Of a DNA stretch of 64,000 bases, positions 8,214-16,621 are shown in pieces. Below the pieces are notes generated by a model, which was not told where the DNA came from, ran no database searches, and was given only the letters and a program-made list of their open reading frames with translations. The position numbers were made by a program, and so were the translations under genes. Location: assembly GCF_002356555.2 (NCBI RefSeq), contig NZ_AP017372.2, positions 1,714,501 to 1,778,500 of the forward strand, given 5' to 3'. The first letter of the stretch is position 1, and the number at the start of each line of letters is the position of its first letter. This DNA comes from Halorhodospira halochloris (GTDB taxonomy: Bacteria > Pseudomonadota > Gammaproteobacteria > Nitrococcales > Halorhodospiraceae).

Positions 8214-8288
8214 TGGTGGGCGGCGCTGGGATCGAACCAGCGACCCCTGCCGTGTGAAGGCAGTGCTCTCCCGCTGAGCTAGCCGCCC
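8214..8288 (-). tRNA. tRNA-Val (anticodon CAC)
   Basis: On the minus strand, GGGCGGC pairs with GCCGCCC as acceptor stem. The D arm has TAGCTCAGCGGGAGAGCA. The anticodon stem CTGCC/GGCAG encloses TTCACAC, so the anticodon is CAC. The T arm contains GGTTCGATCC, and the encoded 3' end is ACCA. The cloverleaf is complete. Confidence 0.97.
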
Positions 8289-8384
8289 CTAGAAGTCGAG
8301 TTTCCTCGATAGTAAACCTACATATTGGCCACAGTCAACGGCAACCTCTATCTAACTGTAACCCCCCCCCTAGAAACCACTAAA

Positions 8385-8461
8385 CTCCCCTGAGCCATGT
8401 GGTTGCCCCAGGGTGCCGCTAAAAACTTCGCCGGTTACGCCACCATCCCCCCCGGAGCCGA
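8385..8461. repeat. Degenerate palindromic element remnants R5
   Basis: Two left-end-like pieces lie in tandem: ACTAAACTCCCCTGAGCCA (about 8388-8406) and GGGTGCCGCTAAAAACTTCG (8411-8430) followed by CCGG. No matching right arms or conserved centre follow. They lie between the tRNA and the 3' end of the PAS-GGDEF-EAL gene. Confidence 0.6.
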
Positions 8462-8470
8462 TGCCAAAGA

Positions 8471-10894
8471 TTAATCAGCGCCAAGCCCTGCTGAAAAATC
8501 AAGCTTTTCCACAGGACACGGACGGGAAAAAAGGTAGCCCTGTCCCTGCCTGCAGCCTTCTTCGATAAGTGTTTTGCGCTGCCGCTCAGTCTCAACACCC
8601 TCAGCTATAACCTCAAAGCCGAGACTATCACCAAGCCCGATGATAGCCCGTGTTATAGCTGTCACACGGCTCTCCTCAGGCAAACCATCAACAAATGAAC
8701 GGTCTATCTTGAGCCGATCTATGGGCAAATCACGCAGATAGCTAAGCGCCGAATAACCGGTGCCAAAATCATCTATGGCCACCGACAACCCCTGCCTACG
8801 CAGCTCTTGCAGGCTATCAATTGTTTCAGCATGAGGATCGACGAATAGGCTTTCGGTTATCTCCATCTCTACGTACCGTGGTGGCAACCCAGTTCGCTCA
8901 AGGACATCCAAGACTTTAGGAACCAAATCTGGACTTGCCAACTCAGGGGCAGCAAAGTTCACCCCCAGCTTACCGAAGTCATAGCCGGCATCCAGCCACT
9001 TACGAGCGTCACTGCAAGCCCGTTCAAAGACCCAGTCGCCAATACGCACAACCAGGCCGACCCGCTCGGCAACTGGAATAAACCTGCCGGGGGATACCCA
9101 CCCGCGCTCCGCGTGAGGCCATCGCGCCAGGGCTTCGAGGCCGATCCAGCGGCCACTGATCAAATCGACCTGGGGCTGATAATGTACTGTCAAGCCGTCC
9201 TCTTCCAAGGCATGGCGCAACTCCGAGCCAAGCTGGACACGCTCACGGGCCATTTCGGTAAGTTCTTGACTATAAAAGCGGTAAGTTACCGCCTCGCTCT
9301 TCGCCTGTGCCATAGCTGCGCTGGCCTGCTCTAGCAGCTCTCCTGCATTTACATTTTGATCAGGATAGGTGCTCAAGCCAATACTGAGGTAGACGTGGAG
9401 CTCTTCTCCAGAGACAAAGAACGGCTGCCGCACGGCTTCGGAGATACGCTCTGCGGTCGCCGCAGCTTCATCGACATCCACCAACCCCGGGCACAGGATG
9501 CCGAACTCATCACCCCCAAGCCGAGCGATAGTATCCTCTGGGCGCAGAACTTCCTGCAAACGCTGACTCAGCGACTGCAGCAGTGAGTCCCCCATCACAT
9601 GCCCCATACTGAAGTTGATCGACTTCAGATCATTAATATCAATCGAGATAACCGCCAACACCCCACTACTACGCTGCATACCTACCACCGCCTGCTCGAG
9701 CCTATCGCGGAACAGCAGACGATTCGGCAGCCCAGTAAGCGGATCAGCATGCATCAACCGTTCTAGCTGGCTTTGATATTCCTTAATCCGGGATATATCA
9801 GAGAAAACCGCTAAGTAGTGAGTCCTGCGGTCGAGCTCATCGCGGATATCGCGGATGGTGACTAGACCGGCAAAGGAACTGCCATCACGGCATTCACCCC
9901 AAAGCTCTCCGGTCCAGTAGCCGTATCTGTCGACAGAATCGCAGACAGCAGCATAGGTGGCCTCATCATGAAACCCTGAGAAGACAAAATTCCAAGGCTT
10001 GCCTTCGACCTCTTGCCGGGAATAACCGGTAATGTCTGAATAGGCACGATTTACCGCTATAACATTTTTGTCGGCATCAGCGATTACTATTCCTTCATGC
10101 GCCTCGTCGAAGACGATTGCTGCCTGGCGCAAGTCATCTTCAACCCGCTTGCGTTCAGTTACATCACGCAAATTAAGCAGATGTGCCGGGCTCGCGTGCC
10201 ACTGCACATCGCGGATGCGCATCTCAACCGTGCGCGCCTCGCCACTAGCGGTACGCAAATCAATTTCTTGAGCATCCGGACCGCCAACCGGCAAACCGAG
10301 GACCTCACCAATAACCTCTTCCGAACTGCGCGCAAATAAATGCGCCGCTGCCGGATTGGCATAGGCTACACGACCCTCATCATCGACAACCAGTACTCCC
10401 TCGGTCATGTTAGCGAACAACTGATTGAGCTGAGACTCACGTTCACGGAGCGTCGCGGCGATACGCGCATTCTCACGACTCAACCACCGGCTCTCGGTGA
10501 CATCTTCGAGTAAATGCACGGAATGGATATAATTGCCGTCGCCGTCTCTTACTACAAAAGACCTAGAGACAATCACTTCACCGCTATCAAGCTTCAGCTC
10601 CTCAACCGATTCACTCTTACAGCCATCGGCATCGGCAGACTCAAGCGCCCTCTCCAAGCCTTCCCGGCAGCTCGGCAGAGGCCCCTCCAAGCGGGGATAG
10701 GCTTGCCAATAGGGTAAGCCAACCAGCTCTTCGCGCGAGAGGCCGGAGCGCTCAATATATGCCTGATTGGCATCAATAATTCGGTAGTTTTCATCATGGA
10801 TAAAAACTAAAGGATCTATGGCATCAATAGCCGCGCGCCAGTCACATTCACCTGAAGCGCAATTAATCGAATCCTGGAATGCTGAATAGTGCAT
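8471..10894 (-). CDS. PAS-PAS-PAS-GGDEF-EAL bifunctional c-di-GMP protein
   Basis: 807 residues. Three PAS domains (about 18-135, 150-250, 255-370) precede a GGDEF domain that starts HADPLTGLPNRLLF and has an intact LGGDEF with an RPED inhibitory motif five residues before it. The EAL domain (about 550-800) has EALARW, EITES, DDFGTGYS and a GVETE segment, so the catalytic residues for c-di-GMP hydrolysis look complete. Both activities could therefore be real, with PAS signals choosing between them. It follows the GGEEF gene by about 57 nt and probably shares its transcript. No membrane segment is seen. Confidence 0.9.
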   Translation of the reverse strand: MHYSAFQDSINCASGECDWRAAIDAIDPLVFIHDENYRIIDANQAYIERSGLSREELVGLPYWQAYPRLEGPLPSCREGLERALESADADGCKSESVEELKLDSGEVIVSRSFVVRDGDGNYIHSVHLLEDVTESRWLSRENARIAATLRERESQLNQLFANMTEGVLVVDDEGRVAYANPAAAHLFARSSEEVIGEVLGLPVGGPDAQEIDLRTASGEARTVEMRIRDVQWHASPAHLLNLRDVTERKRVEDDLRQAAIVFDEAHEGIVIADADKNVIAVNRAYSDITGYSRQEVEGKPWNFVFSGFHDEATYAAVCDSVDRYGYWTGELWGECRDGSSFAGLVTIRDIRDELDRRTHYLAVFSDISRIKEYQSQLERLMHADPLTGLPNRLLFRDRLEQAVVGMQRSSGVLAVISIDINDLKSINFSMGHVMGDSLLQSLSQRLQEVLRPEDTIARLGGDEFGILCPGLVDVDEAAATAERISEAVRQPFFVSGEELHVYLSIGLSTYPDQNVNAGELLEQASAAMAQAKSEAVTYRFYSQELTEMARERVQLGSELRHALEEDGLTVHYQPQVDLISGRWIGLEALARWPHAERGWVSPGRFIPVAERVGLVVRIGDWVFERACSDARKWLDAGYDFGKLGVNFAAPELASPDLVPKVLDVLERTGLPPRYVEMEITESLFVDPHAETIDSLQELRRQGLSVAIDDFGTGYSALSYLRDLPIDRLKIDRSFVDGLPEESRVTAITRAIIGLGDSLGFEVIAEGVETERQRKTLIEEGCRQGQGYLFSRPCPVEKLDFSAGLGAD

Positions 10895-10951
10895 TAGCTC
10901 TCCCTGGGTAAGGGGATCGTGTGTAGCATAGCAGAGCGCCAGCCAAAAAAC

Positions 10952-12184
10952 TTACTCCGAAACGTTGTTTCTGCCCTTTTCCTTGGCTCGGTAGAGGGCC
11001 TGATCGGCTGCCTGCACCACTTCTGAGGGTTCAGCAGACTGGCCGCTGGGTTCGGCTACACCTATGCTGATAGTTATCTGCACCTGTTTACCCTTATCCT
11101 TCCGCACACCCCGATGTTTTTGGCCTCGCTCAGGATCGTCGGGACGATCAGGCTCACGCACCATAAAGGGAGTATCTGCAATCTGCTCACGCAGCTCGTC
11201 GAGCTCTTCGCTAACCGCCTCGATATTCCGACCGGGGAAAATGACCGAAAACTCCTCGCCCCCGTAACGAAACGGCCTACCGCCCTCACCAACTTGTTCT
11301 ATCACTCTAGCTACCCGACACAGCACCTGATCTCCAACCTCGTGTCCGTAAGTGTCGTTAAACTTCTTAAAGTGATCGACATCCATCATGGCAATGGCAT
11401 AGCGACTACCAAGGCGCTGTAACATAGAGTCCATGGCTCGACGATTAGGCAGCCCAGTCAAGCCATCGCGGAAAGCCAGGCTATGAACCTCCTGTAAGAT
11501 AGCGATCAAAAACACCAACAAGGCTATAGTAAAAAGTGCCGCCGCAGTTGCGCTAGCAGGATCCTGGGCTAGCTGATTGATGGCCAGGGCACTTATCAGC
11601 ATTGCTGTCAGGGTTCCTATTACCATTGGCACCCTTTCATAGCAAGCAAGAAAAACTAGCATTCCTGACGATACTGCCAATAGCGCCAAACCCTGATCAG
11701 GTAAAGCCAGCCAAGCGGTCAAAAACTCCGGGAATATCTTGTTTTGAGTTAGTAGGGATAAAATATCGGGTTGCCTGTCGAATAAGGCAACGACTAATAC
11801 GGCCTGGGCACAGACAATCGCAAGCCTTATAAGACCCGGAGGGCCCAAGAGCCCCCTCTCCTCCATTAAGGCAAAGATAAGAAGATTGAGGGGGACTACA
11901 ATAGCTATAGCGGCAACCGCAAGCTGACTATTTGCATTTACCACCCACAGGTAGGAGACCATCAGAACGGCCGCCTTAAATGCCGTATTGGCACTTTGGT
12001 AAAGCAGCGCCAGAATTACTACCAACCCACCAGCCGTTAGCACCAACTCTGAGTTGTGATCGACCAACACGCCACTGATCTCTTGAGGCAGCGGAGTGCC
12101 CAGTTTTAGCCACAATACCACCGCCGCGAAGACTATCAGATGAAGTAGCCAAGTGGAGCTAAGCAGGCGATTGAGAAATAGCAT
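10952..12184 (-). CDS. Membrane-bound diguanylate cyclase (GGEEF)
   Basis: A 410-residue protein. The first ~235 residues are hydrophobic with about seven to eight predicted spans. The GGDEF-family domain follows (FRDGLTGLPNRRAM, MMDVDHFKKFND, FRYGGEEFSVIFPG). The GGEEF form is catalytically competent in this family. No RxxD inhibitory motif lies at the usual place. A hydrophilic insert rich in charged residues (EPDRPDDPERGQKHRGVRKD) separates the active site from the last strands. A GTG lies one codon before the ATG used here. It starts 33 nt after the HD-GYP-like gene, as the second gene of a c-di-GMP operon. Confidence 0.88.
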   Translation of the reverse strand: MLFLNRLLSSTWLLHLIVFAAVVLWLKLGTPLPQEISGVLVDHNSELVLTAGGLVVILALLYQSANTAFKAAVLMVSYLWVVNANSQLAVAAIAIVVPLNLLIFALMEERGLLGPPGLIRLAIVCAQAVLVVALFDRQPDILSLLTQNKIFPEFLTAWLALPDQGLALLAVSSGMLVFLACYERVPMVIGTLTAMLISALAINQLAQDPASATAAALFTIALLVFLIAILQEVHSLAFRDGLTGLPNRRAMDSMLQRLGSRYAIAMMDVDHFKKFNDTYGHEVGDQVLCRVARVIEQVGEGGRPFRYGGEEFSVIFPGRNIEAVSEELDELREQIADTPFMVREPDRPDDPERGQKHRGVRKDKGKQVQITISIGVAEPSGQSAEPSEVVQAADQALYRAKEKGRNNVSE

Positions 12185-12217
12185 CACGCCTCACGGTTTA
12201 AAAGCAGTCCGCCAAAA

Positions 12218-13381
12218 CTACGCATCATAACCCCATAACGAGGCCAACTGATACCTTTTTGCAACGCTCGGTGTAGGCTCGAGGGAGACAACGCCTGGAA
12301 CATCATCAATACTAGTGTCACGCAGCAAAGGGCGCGTGGTAGGTTGACCATTGGCTTTGATAATTGCCGCCACCACCGGACTGGCACCTTTAGATCCTCT
12401 GTGGATGACCACGCCCTTTTCGCCATTTTCCAACGAAACAAAGCTCCCCGCCGGATATATCCCTATAGTGTTGATAAATCCTGAAAGGATGTCGCGATCG
12501 TACTTGACGCCGCTTTGATCAAGCAGCTCAAGCAAGGCCTCGCGCACTGCAGTAGCCCCCTTATAGCCCCGGTTAGTTATCATGGCCATATAGGTATCGG
12601 AGATCATCAGCAGCCTGGCTCCGCGGCAAATATCCCGGCTGCGTAGCCCCTCCGGATAACCACTGCCATCCAGACGCTCGTGATGTTCGGAGACGACCCG
12701 CAGGCAGAGCCTATCCTCCATACCCTCTGCCAGCAGTCTTTCTACAGAGCGGCGGGGATGATTACGAACTACCTCCCACTGATACTCATCAAGGGGGGCT
12801 CGCTGCTGATCGAACTCTTCTTGATACTCGATCATGCCTATATTGGCCGTCAGGGCCGCAGTTACTATGGAGCGCCGTTCTTGATCGGGTATTTCCATCC
12901 GCGCGGCTACGGTATCACTTAGCAACGCCTTGCGCAGCGGGTGGCGGATAAAATAGGGAAACTCCTCATCGAGATGAGCTGCACCGATAGAAGCATCGGG
13001 ATCATGTTCAATGATATTGCCTATGCGGCTGACTAGGATATCCAAGCGGCGCATAAACTTGCCCCGACCGAGCCACTTGAATGTCTCCTGGAGCGCTAAT
13101 GAGATGCGGTAGAGTTCATCAAAGGGGTTAAGAAACTGCGCAGCGGGGTCGTTTCTACGTTTGGTTACACCACCACTCTGGCTGCGGCGGGAGGCTACAT
13201 TATATGGCTTTCTGCCAATATGTATTAATCTTTGGCGCTGTTCTTCACTCTCCAGCCTCGCCCCACGACTTAACAGCAAATGCCCGTATGCATCTTCAAT
13301 ATCGTAAGGCACCGGCCTGCCAACTTGGACATCCTGGGGCTGAACTCGCGCTCTCTTTGTCTGAATAGTGACCTGGTTCAT
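12218..13381 (-). CDS. HD-GYP-like protein with a degenerate HD pair
   Basis: 387 residues. The N-terminal part (VGRPVPYDIEDAYGHLLLSRGARL) is a domain often found before HD-GYP. The HD-GYP region keeps the NHP histidine (RNHPRRSVERLL), HHERLDGSGYPEGL and a version of the ISD motif. The core HD pair is lost: where LLHDIGK is expected the sequence reads ALTANIGM. It probably binds or senses c-di-GMP without hydrolysing it, or acts as a scaffold. ATG 13381 is chosen over an upstream TTG. It is the first gene of the run ending with PAS-GGDEF-EAL. Confidence 0.8.
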   Translation of the reverse strand: MNQVTIQTKRARVQPQDVQVGRPVPYDIEDAYGHLLLSRGARLESEEQRQRLIHIGRKPYNVASRRSQSGGVTKRRNDPAAQFLNPFDELYRISLALQETFKWLGRGKFMRRLDILVSRIGNIIEHDPDASIGAAHLDEEFPYFIRHPLRKALLSDTVAARMEIPDQERRSIVTAALTANIGMIEYQEEFDQQRAPLDEYQWEVVRNHPRRSVERLLAEGMEDRLCLRVVSEHHERLDGSGYPEGLRSRDICRGARLLMISDTYMAMITNRGYKGATAVREALLELLDQSGVKYDRDILSGFINTIGIYPAGSFVSLENGEKGVVIHRGSKGASPVVAAIIKANGQPTTRPLLRDTSIDDVPGVVSLEPTPSVAKRYQLASLWGYDA

Positions 13382-13454
13382 TCTTTCTATTATTCCAGCG
13401 TAAAGCAATCAGTCTGGGAGCGGCTTTCTAGGGACAGGCCTAAAAGTTGCTATA

Positions 13455-13607
13455 GGTGCACCTCTAAAGATTTTCCCGGAGCCATTATCTGCCCCGGGGT
13501 GGAAGTCTTGGCAACAGGGATGGCGTCCTGAAGCCTCCAGGGATGGATTCACGGCGTCCCCGACATCGGGGCAGATAATGGCTCCGGAAAAATCTTTAGA
13601 GGTTCCC
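13455..13607. repeat. Palindromic element copy R6
   Basis: Arms 13461-13496 and 13567-13602 pair over 36 bp with one mismatch; the variable segment is GGAGCCATTAT. The terminal part reads CCTCTAAAGATTTT instead of the usual CCTCTAAAAACTTC, and the other arm has changed to match. Its right end supplies the TAA stop of the next gene. Confidence 0.88.
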
Positions 13608-14792
13608 ATAGGTTTCACGGATAGCGTTTATCTGCTGTTCAGCAACTAGAAACGCATCGACGCAATCTGGACATAACTTGCCGGCATTCGCTTCGCTCCT
13701 GAGTAGATCTGCTGCTTCTTGAAAACTCCACATGGGCTTATAAACTCTCTTCGAGGTTAACGCATCAAAGACATCAGCCACTGCTACGATACGGCCCTCC
13801 AAAGGTATCTGATCGCCGACCATACCGGCCGGATAACCGGAGCCGTCCATCCTCTCATGATGGTAGGCGACTATGCTGCGCATCATATCAGCCCGCCTAT
13901 CTCCCTCAAGATCAAGCTGCTCTGCAATAGATATAATCATTGCCACCCCTCGGGTCACATGCTCGCGCATCTGAGCAAATTCATCCGGGTCCAGGCGACC
14001 GGGCTTAAGCAGTATCGAATCCGGCACTGCTACCTTCCCGACATCATGAACCGGGGCAAACTGATAGAGCATTTCAACGTACTCATCTGAAAGCTCGTAT
14101 TTATCAGCAAGATTGCGCGCTATGAGGCGAGAATAAGATGCCATCCGCTGTAAATGATCACCCGTCTCATCGTCCCGGGCCCGGCCGAACATTATCGCCG
14201 TTTGCGCCGCCCCCCTTAGAACTCGCGTCTTACGTATGGAGGTAACCGCAAGCAGGCGGCAGATATCGGCATATGGAGCGAATTGCTCCATCAGTGGCCG
14301 ATTAAAATAACCGGGGGCGAAGGAATTAAAGAACACGAAACCATAAAACTGATGTTCAAAGTTCAGTGGCATGATCAGCGCTGAACGAAACCCCGCTTGG
14401 CGTATCTTGCGAGTGTGTTCCTGGGTGCTAGGATGCTGCTGATATTCGTCTATCACCCGAGGCTTACCGGTACGAGCAACCTCGCTCAAGCTGGGGACCT
14501 TAGCAATCTCAATCTCATATAGCCCTAAAGGCTGCTGCCCCTGGCCAGCCGCGGCGTATGTCTTCAGCCGCCCACCCTCGGGCTCGTAGATGGCAACTGC
14601 AATACGATGCAAGCCGTCTTCACCGAGTTGTGAATTGATATGCTCCAGCAACCTGCTCAGCCGCTCCTTGAGATTCATATCAGAATTCTGCGTCTGCAGA
14701 GGGAGGGCAGAGAGCAAGGTTTGCCCATCCCTATCGACATCGGCACCCCGAAGGGCATACACAGACAGTTCCTGAGAGTTACGCTTTTTCAT
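13596..14792 (-). CDS. GAF-HD-GYP c-di-GMP phosphodiesterase
   Basis: 398 residues. A GAF-like sensor domain lies at about 25-175. A complete HD-GYP domain follows: APVHDVGKVAVPDSILLKPG, the H of REHVTRGVAMI, YHHERMDGSGYPAGM and VADVFDALTSKRVYKP. It should degrade c-di-GMP to pGpG or GMP. ATG 14792 (MKKRNSQEL) is chosen; the open frame extends upstream only through a palindromic element. The stop codon TAA (13596-13598) lies inside the terminal repeat of copy R6, so the last residues (GNL) come from element sequence. Confidence 0.9.
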   Translation of the reverse strand: MKKRNSQELSVYALRGADVDRDGQTLLSALPLQTQNSDMNLKERLSRLLEHINSQLGEDGLHRIAVAIYEPEGGRLKTYAAAGQGQQPLGLYEIEIAKVPSLSEVARTGKPRVIDEYQQHPSTQEHTRKIRQAGFRSALIMPLNFEHQFYGFVFFNSFAPGYFNRPLMEQFAPYADICRLLAVTSIRKTRVLRGAAQTAIMFGRARDDETGDHLQRMASYSRLIARNLADKYELSDEYVEMLYQFAPVHDVGKVAVPDSILLKPGRLDPDEFAQMREHVTRGVAMIISIAEQLDLEGDRRADMMRSIVAYHHERMDGSGYPAGMVGDQIPLEGRIVAVADVFDALTSKRVYKPMWSFQEAADLLRSEANAGKLCPDCVDAFLVAEQQINAIRETYGNL

Positions 14793-14820
14793 GTAAAACC
14801 AGTCAACTCCAAGCCAACAA

Positions 14821-15034
14821 GGAACCCCAAAAACTCCCCCGGCGCAGATTGGCTCCGCGGGGGAAACCTCTAAACTTCCCCGGCGCCATCTTCTGCCCCG
14901 GTGTGGAGGACGCCGTGAATCCATCCCTGGAGGCTTCACGGCGCCATCCCTGGCGCCAAGCTCTCCAAAACGGGGCAGAAGATGGCACCGGGGAAGTTTT
15001 TAAAGGCACCCCGGGGAAGTTTTTCGAGGCGCCC
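14821..15034. repeat. Nested palindromic elements R7
   Basis: An inner copy (about 14866-15012) has the variable segment GGCGCCATCTT and the GACGCC orientation. It is bracketed by ends of an outer copy: GGAACCCCAAAAACTCCCCC on the left (14821) and GGGGAAGTTTTTCGAGGCGCC on the right (to 15034). The outer copy's own centre is missing. This suggests insertion of one copy in another, followed by loss. Confidence 0.8.
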
Positions 15035-15083
15035 AACGGCTCTATTTTACCCGTATTGAATCCAAAGGGAACTTGCACTATGT

Positions 15084-15776
15084 TCAATCTTCGCTGCGAG
15101 GCGGATCCGCTTGCTTGATGGCGCGCTGGCGAACCTGCACTACCCTCTCGCTCACGCTATAGAACAGGCGCTTGGCATCGGCAAACAGGCCCAGGCTGCT
15201 CTCTATCTCACTACGATCAGCCTGCCCGGCGCGGATAAGCAAGGCCCCGGCGAGTATCAAGGCTAGGCTCATAAGCAGCCCGACCAAAGATATCACTATG
15301 GTCAGTGCCCCGACGCCGTAGGCCGCCAGATGCAGATATCCCTCCAGACCATCGTCGCGGTGGGCTTCTTGAGGATTGCTAGCCGAACAAGCAATTCGCA
15401 CCGGACTGCCCTTCGCCGGAGGCCGGATAGTCCGGATTGAGGCCGGCTGAGTATAGCGCTTGCCGTTAACTTCGTAAGCGTATATGGGGCGAAAGCGCGG
15501 CCCGCTGCGCGCGCGCTGCAACTCGACAAAATCTGCTACTTCACCCTTTACTATGAGCTCATCTTCATAATCAGGCGGCTCTAACTGACTGCCTATGTAA
15601 AGCAGTAGGCCGCCCACCAGAGCCCCTACCGCTAGCCCCGAGACCTCACCTAAGGCACTAAACACACCAGCGACAATCAACAGCACGCCAACCAACACCT
15701 TAGCAGCACCACGGCCGGCAGCATCATCCGCCCAGTGGACACGCAGTGCAGTAAGAAAATGTCTGATCCGTTTCAT
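15084..15776 (-). CDS. Membrane protein with DUF3592-like domain
   Basis: A 230-residue protein with two hydrophobic segments near residues 25-65 and another pair near 150-190. Between them is a beta-rich part: VKGEVADFVELQ, RPIYAYEVNGKRYTQPASIRT, PPAKGSPVRIACSASNPQEAHRDDG. This matches the DUF3592 pattern of a conversion domain flanked by membrane segments. No function is known. ATG 15776 has GGAGGG upstream. It is divergent from parA, with its 3' end next to repeat R7. Confidence 0.65.
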   Translation of the reverse strand: MKRIRHFLTALRVHWADDAAGRGAAKVLVGVLLIVAGVFSALGEVSGLAVGALVGGLLLYIGSQLEPPDYEDELIVKGEVADFVELQRARSGPRFRPIYAYEVNGKRYTQPASIRTIRPPAKGSPVRIACSASNPQEAHRDDGLEGYLHLAAYGVGALTIVISLVGLLMSLALILAGALLIRAGQADRSEIESSLGLFADAKRLFYSVSERVVQVRQRAIKQADPPRSED

Positions 15777-15839
15777 CGGACCCTCCGCTGCCGGTAGAAT
15801 GCTCAACATCGAGTCTCAACAGACCTGTGGGAGCACTAA

Positions 15840-16616
15840 ATGAGGCGGGTAATATTCAATCAAAAAGGCGGTGTCGGCAAATCGACCATAACATGCAACT
15901 TAGCCGCAATAAGCGCCAATCAAGGCTTACGAACCCTTGTTGTCGACCTCGACCCACAGGGCAACGCTACTCGCTACCTGCTTGGCGAGGCTGCAGATGA
16001 CTGCGATCACACCATGGCCGAATTCTTCGCCTCGACTTTAGGGTTTCGCATAGGGCCGCGCAAACCCCCTGAGTTGAGTCTCTATGTTGGCGAGACTGAT
16101 TTCGCCAATCTCTCTGTCTTGCCAGCCAACCGCGAGCTTGAAAGCCTACAGACCAAACTTGAATCGCGCTACAAGATTTACAAACTGCGTGATGCCCTGG
16201 AGACCTTGCAGGATCAATTCGATGCGATATACATCGACACACCGCCGGCACTAAACTTTTTCAGCCGTTCGGCACTAATCGCTGCCAATCGCTGCCTGAT
16301 ACCCTTTGATTGTGACGACTTTTCGCGCCGGGCCCTATATGAACTACTCGAGCACATTCATGAGATCCAGGAGGATCACAATGAGTCACTGCAGATTGAA
16401 GGAGTAGTAGTAAATCACTATCAATCAGCAGCCAAGCTACCGCGCAACGTCGTCCAAGAACTAATCGATGAGGGGCTACCGATACTCGACGCCTATCTCT
16501 CCGCTTCAGTCAAGGTGCGCGAATCACATCAAAACGCCAAGCCCCTTATCCACCATGCCCCACGTCATAAGCTTACCGAAGAGTACCGGGCACTTTTCGC
16601 TGCCCTAGGGGGATAG
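15840..16616 (+). CDS. ParA/MinD-family ATPase
   Basis: A 258-residue protein with a deviant Walker A (QKGGVGKST, residues 8-16), a LVVDLDPQGNAT switch I and IDTPPALN switch II. Such ATPases position chromosomes, plasmids or protein clusters. No parB or parS is next to it, so it is an orphan whose cargo is unknown. It lies 5 nt before apbC, which belongs to the same superfamily, and shares its strand with the ccm genes downstream. Confidence 0.85.
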   Translation: MRRVIFNQKGGVGKSTITCNLAAISANQGLRTLVVDLDPQGNATRYLLGEAADDCDHTMAEFFASTLGFRIGPRKPPELSLYVGETDFANLSVLPANRELESLQTKLESRYKIYKLRDALETLQDQFDAIYIDTPPALNFFSRSALIAANRCLIPFDCDDFSRRALYELLEHIHEIQEDHNESLQIEGVVVNHYQSAAKLPRNVVQELIDEGLPILDAYLSASVKVRESHQNAKPLIHHAPRHKLTEEYRALFAALGG

Positions 16617-16621
16617 TATCG

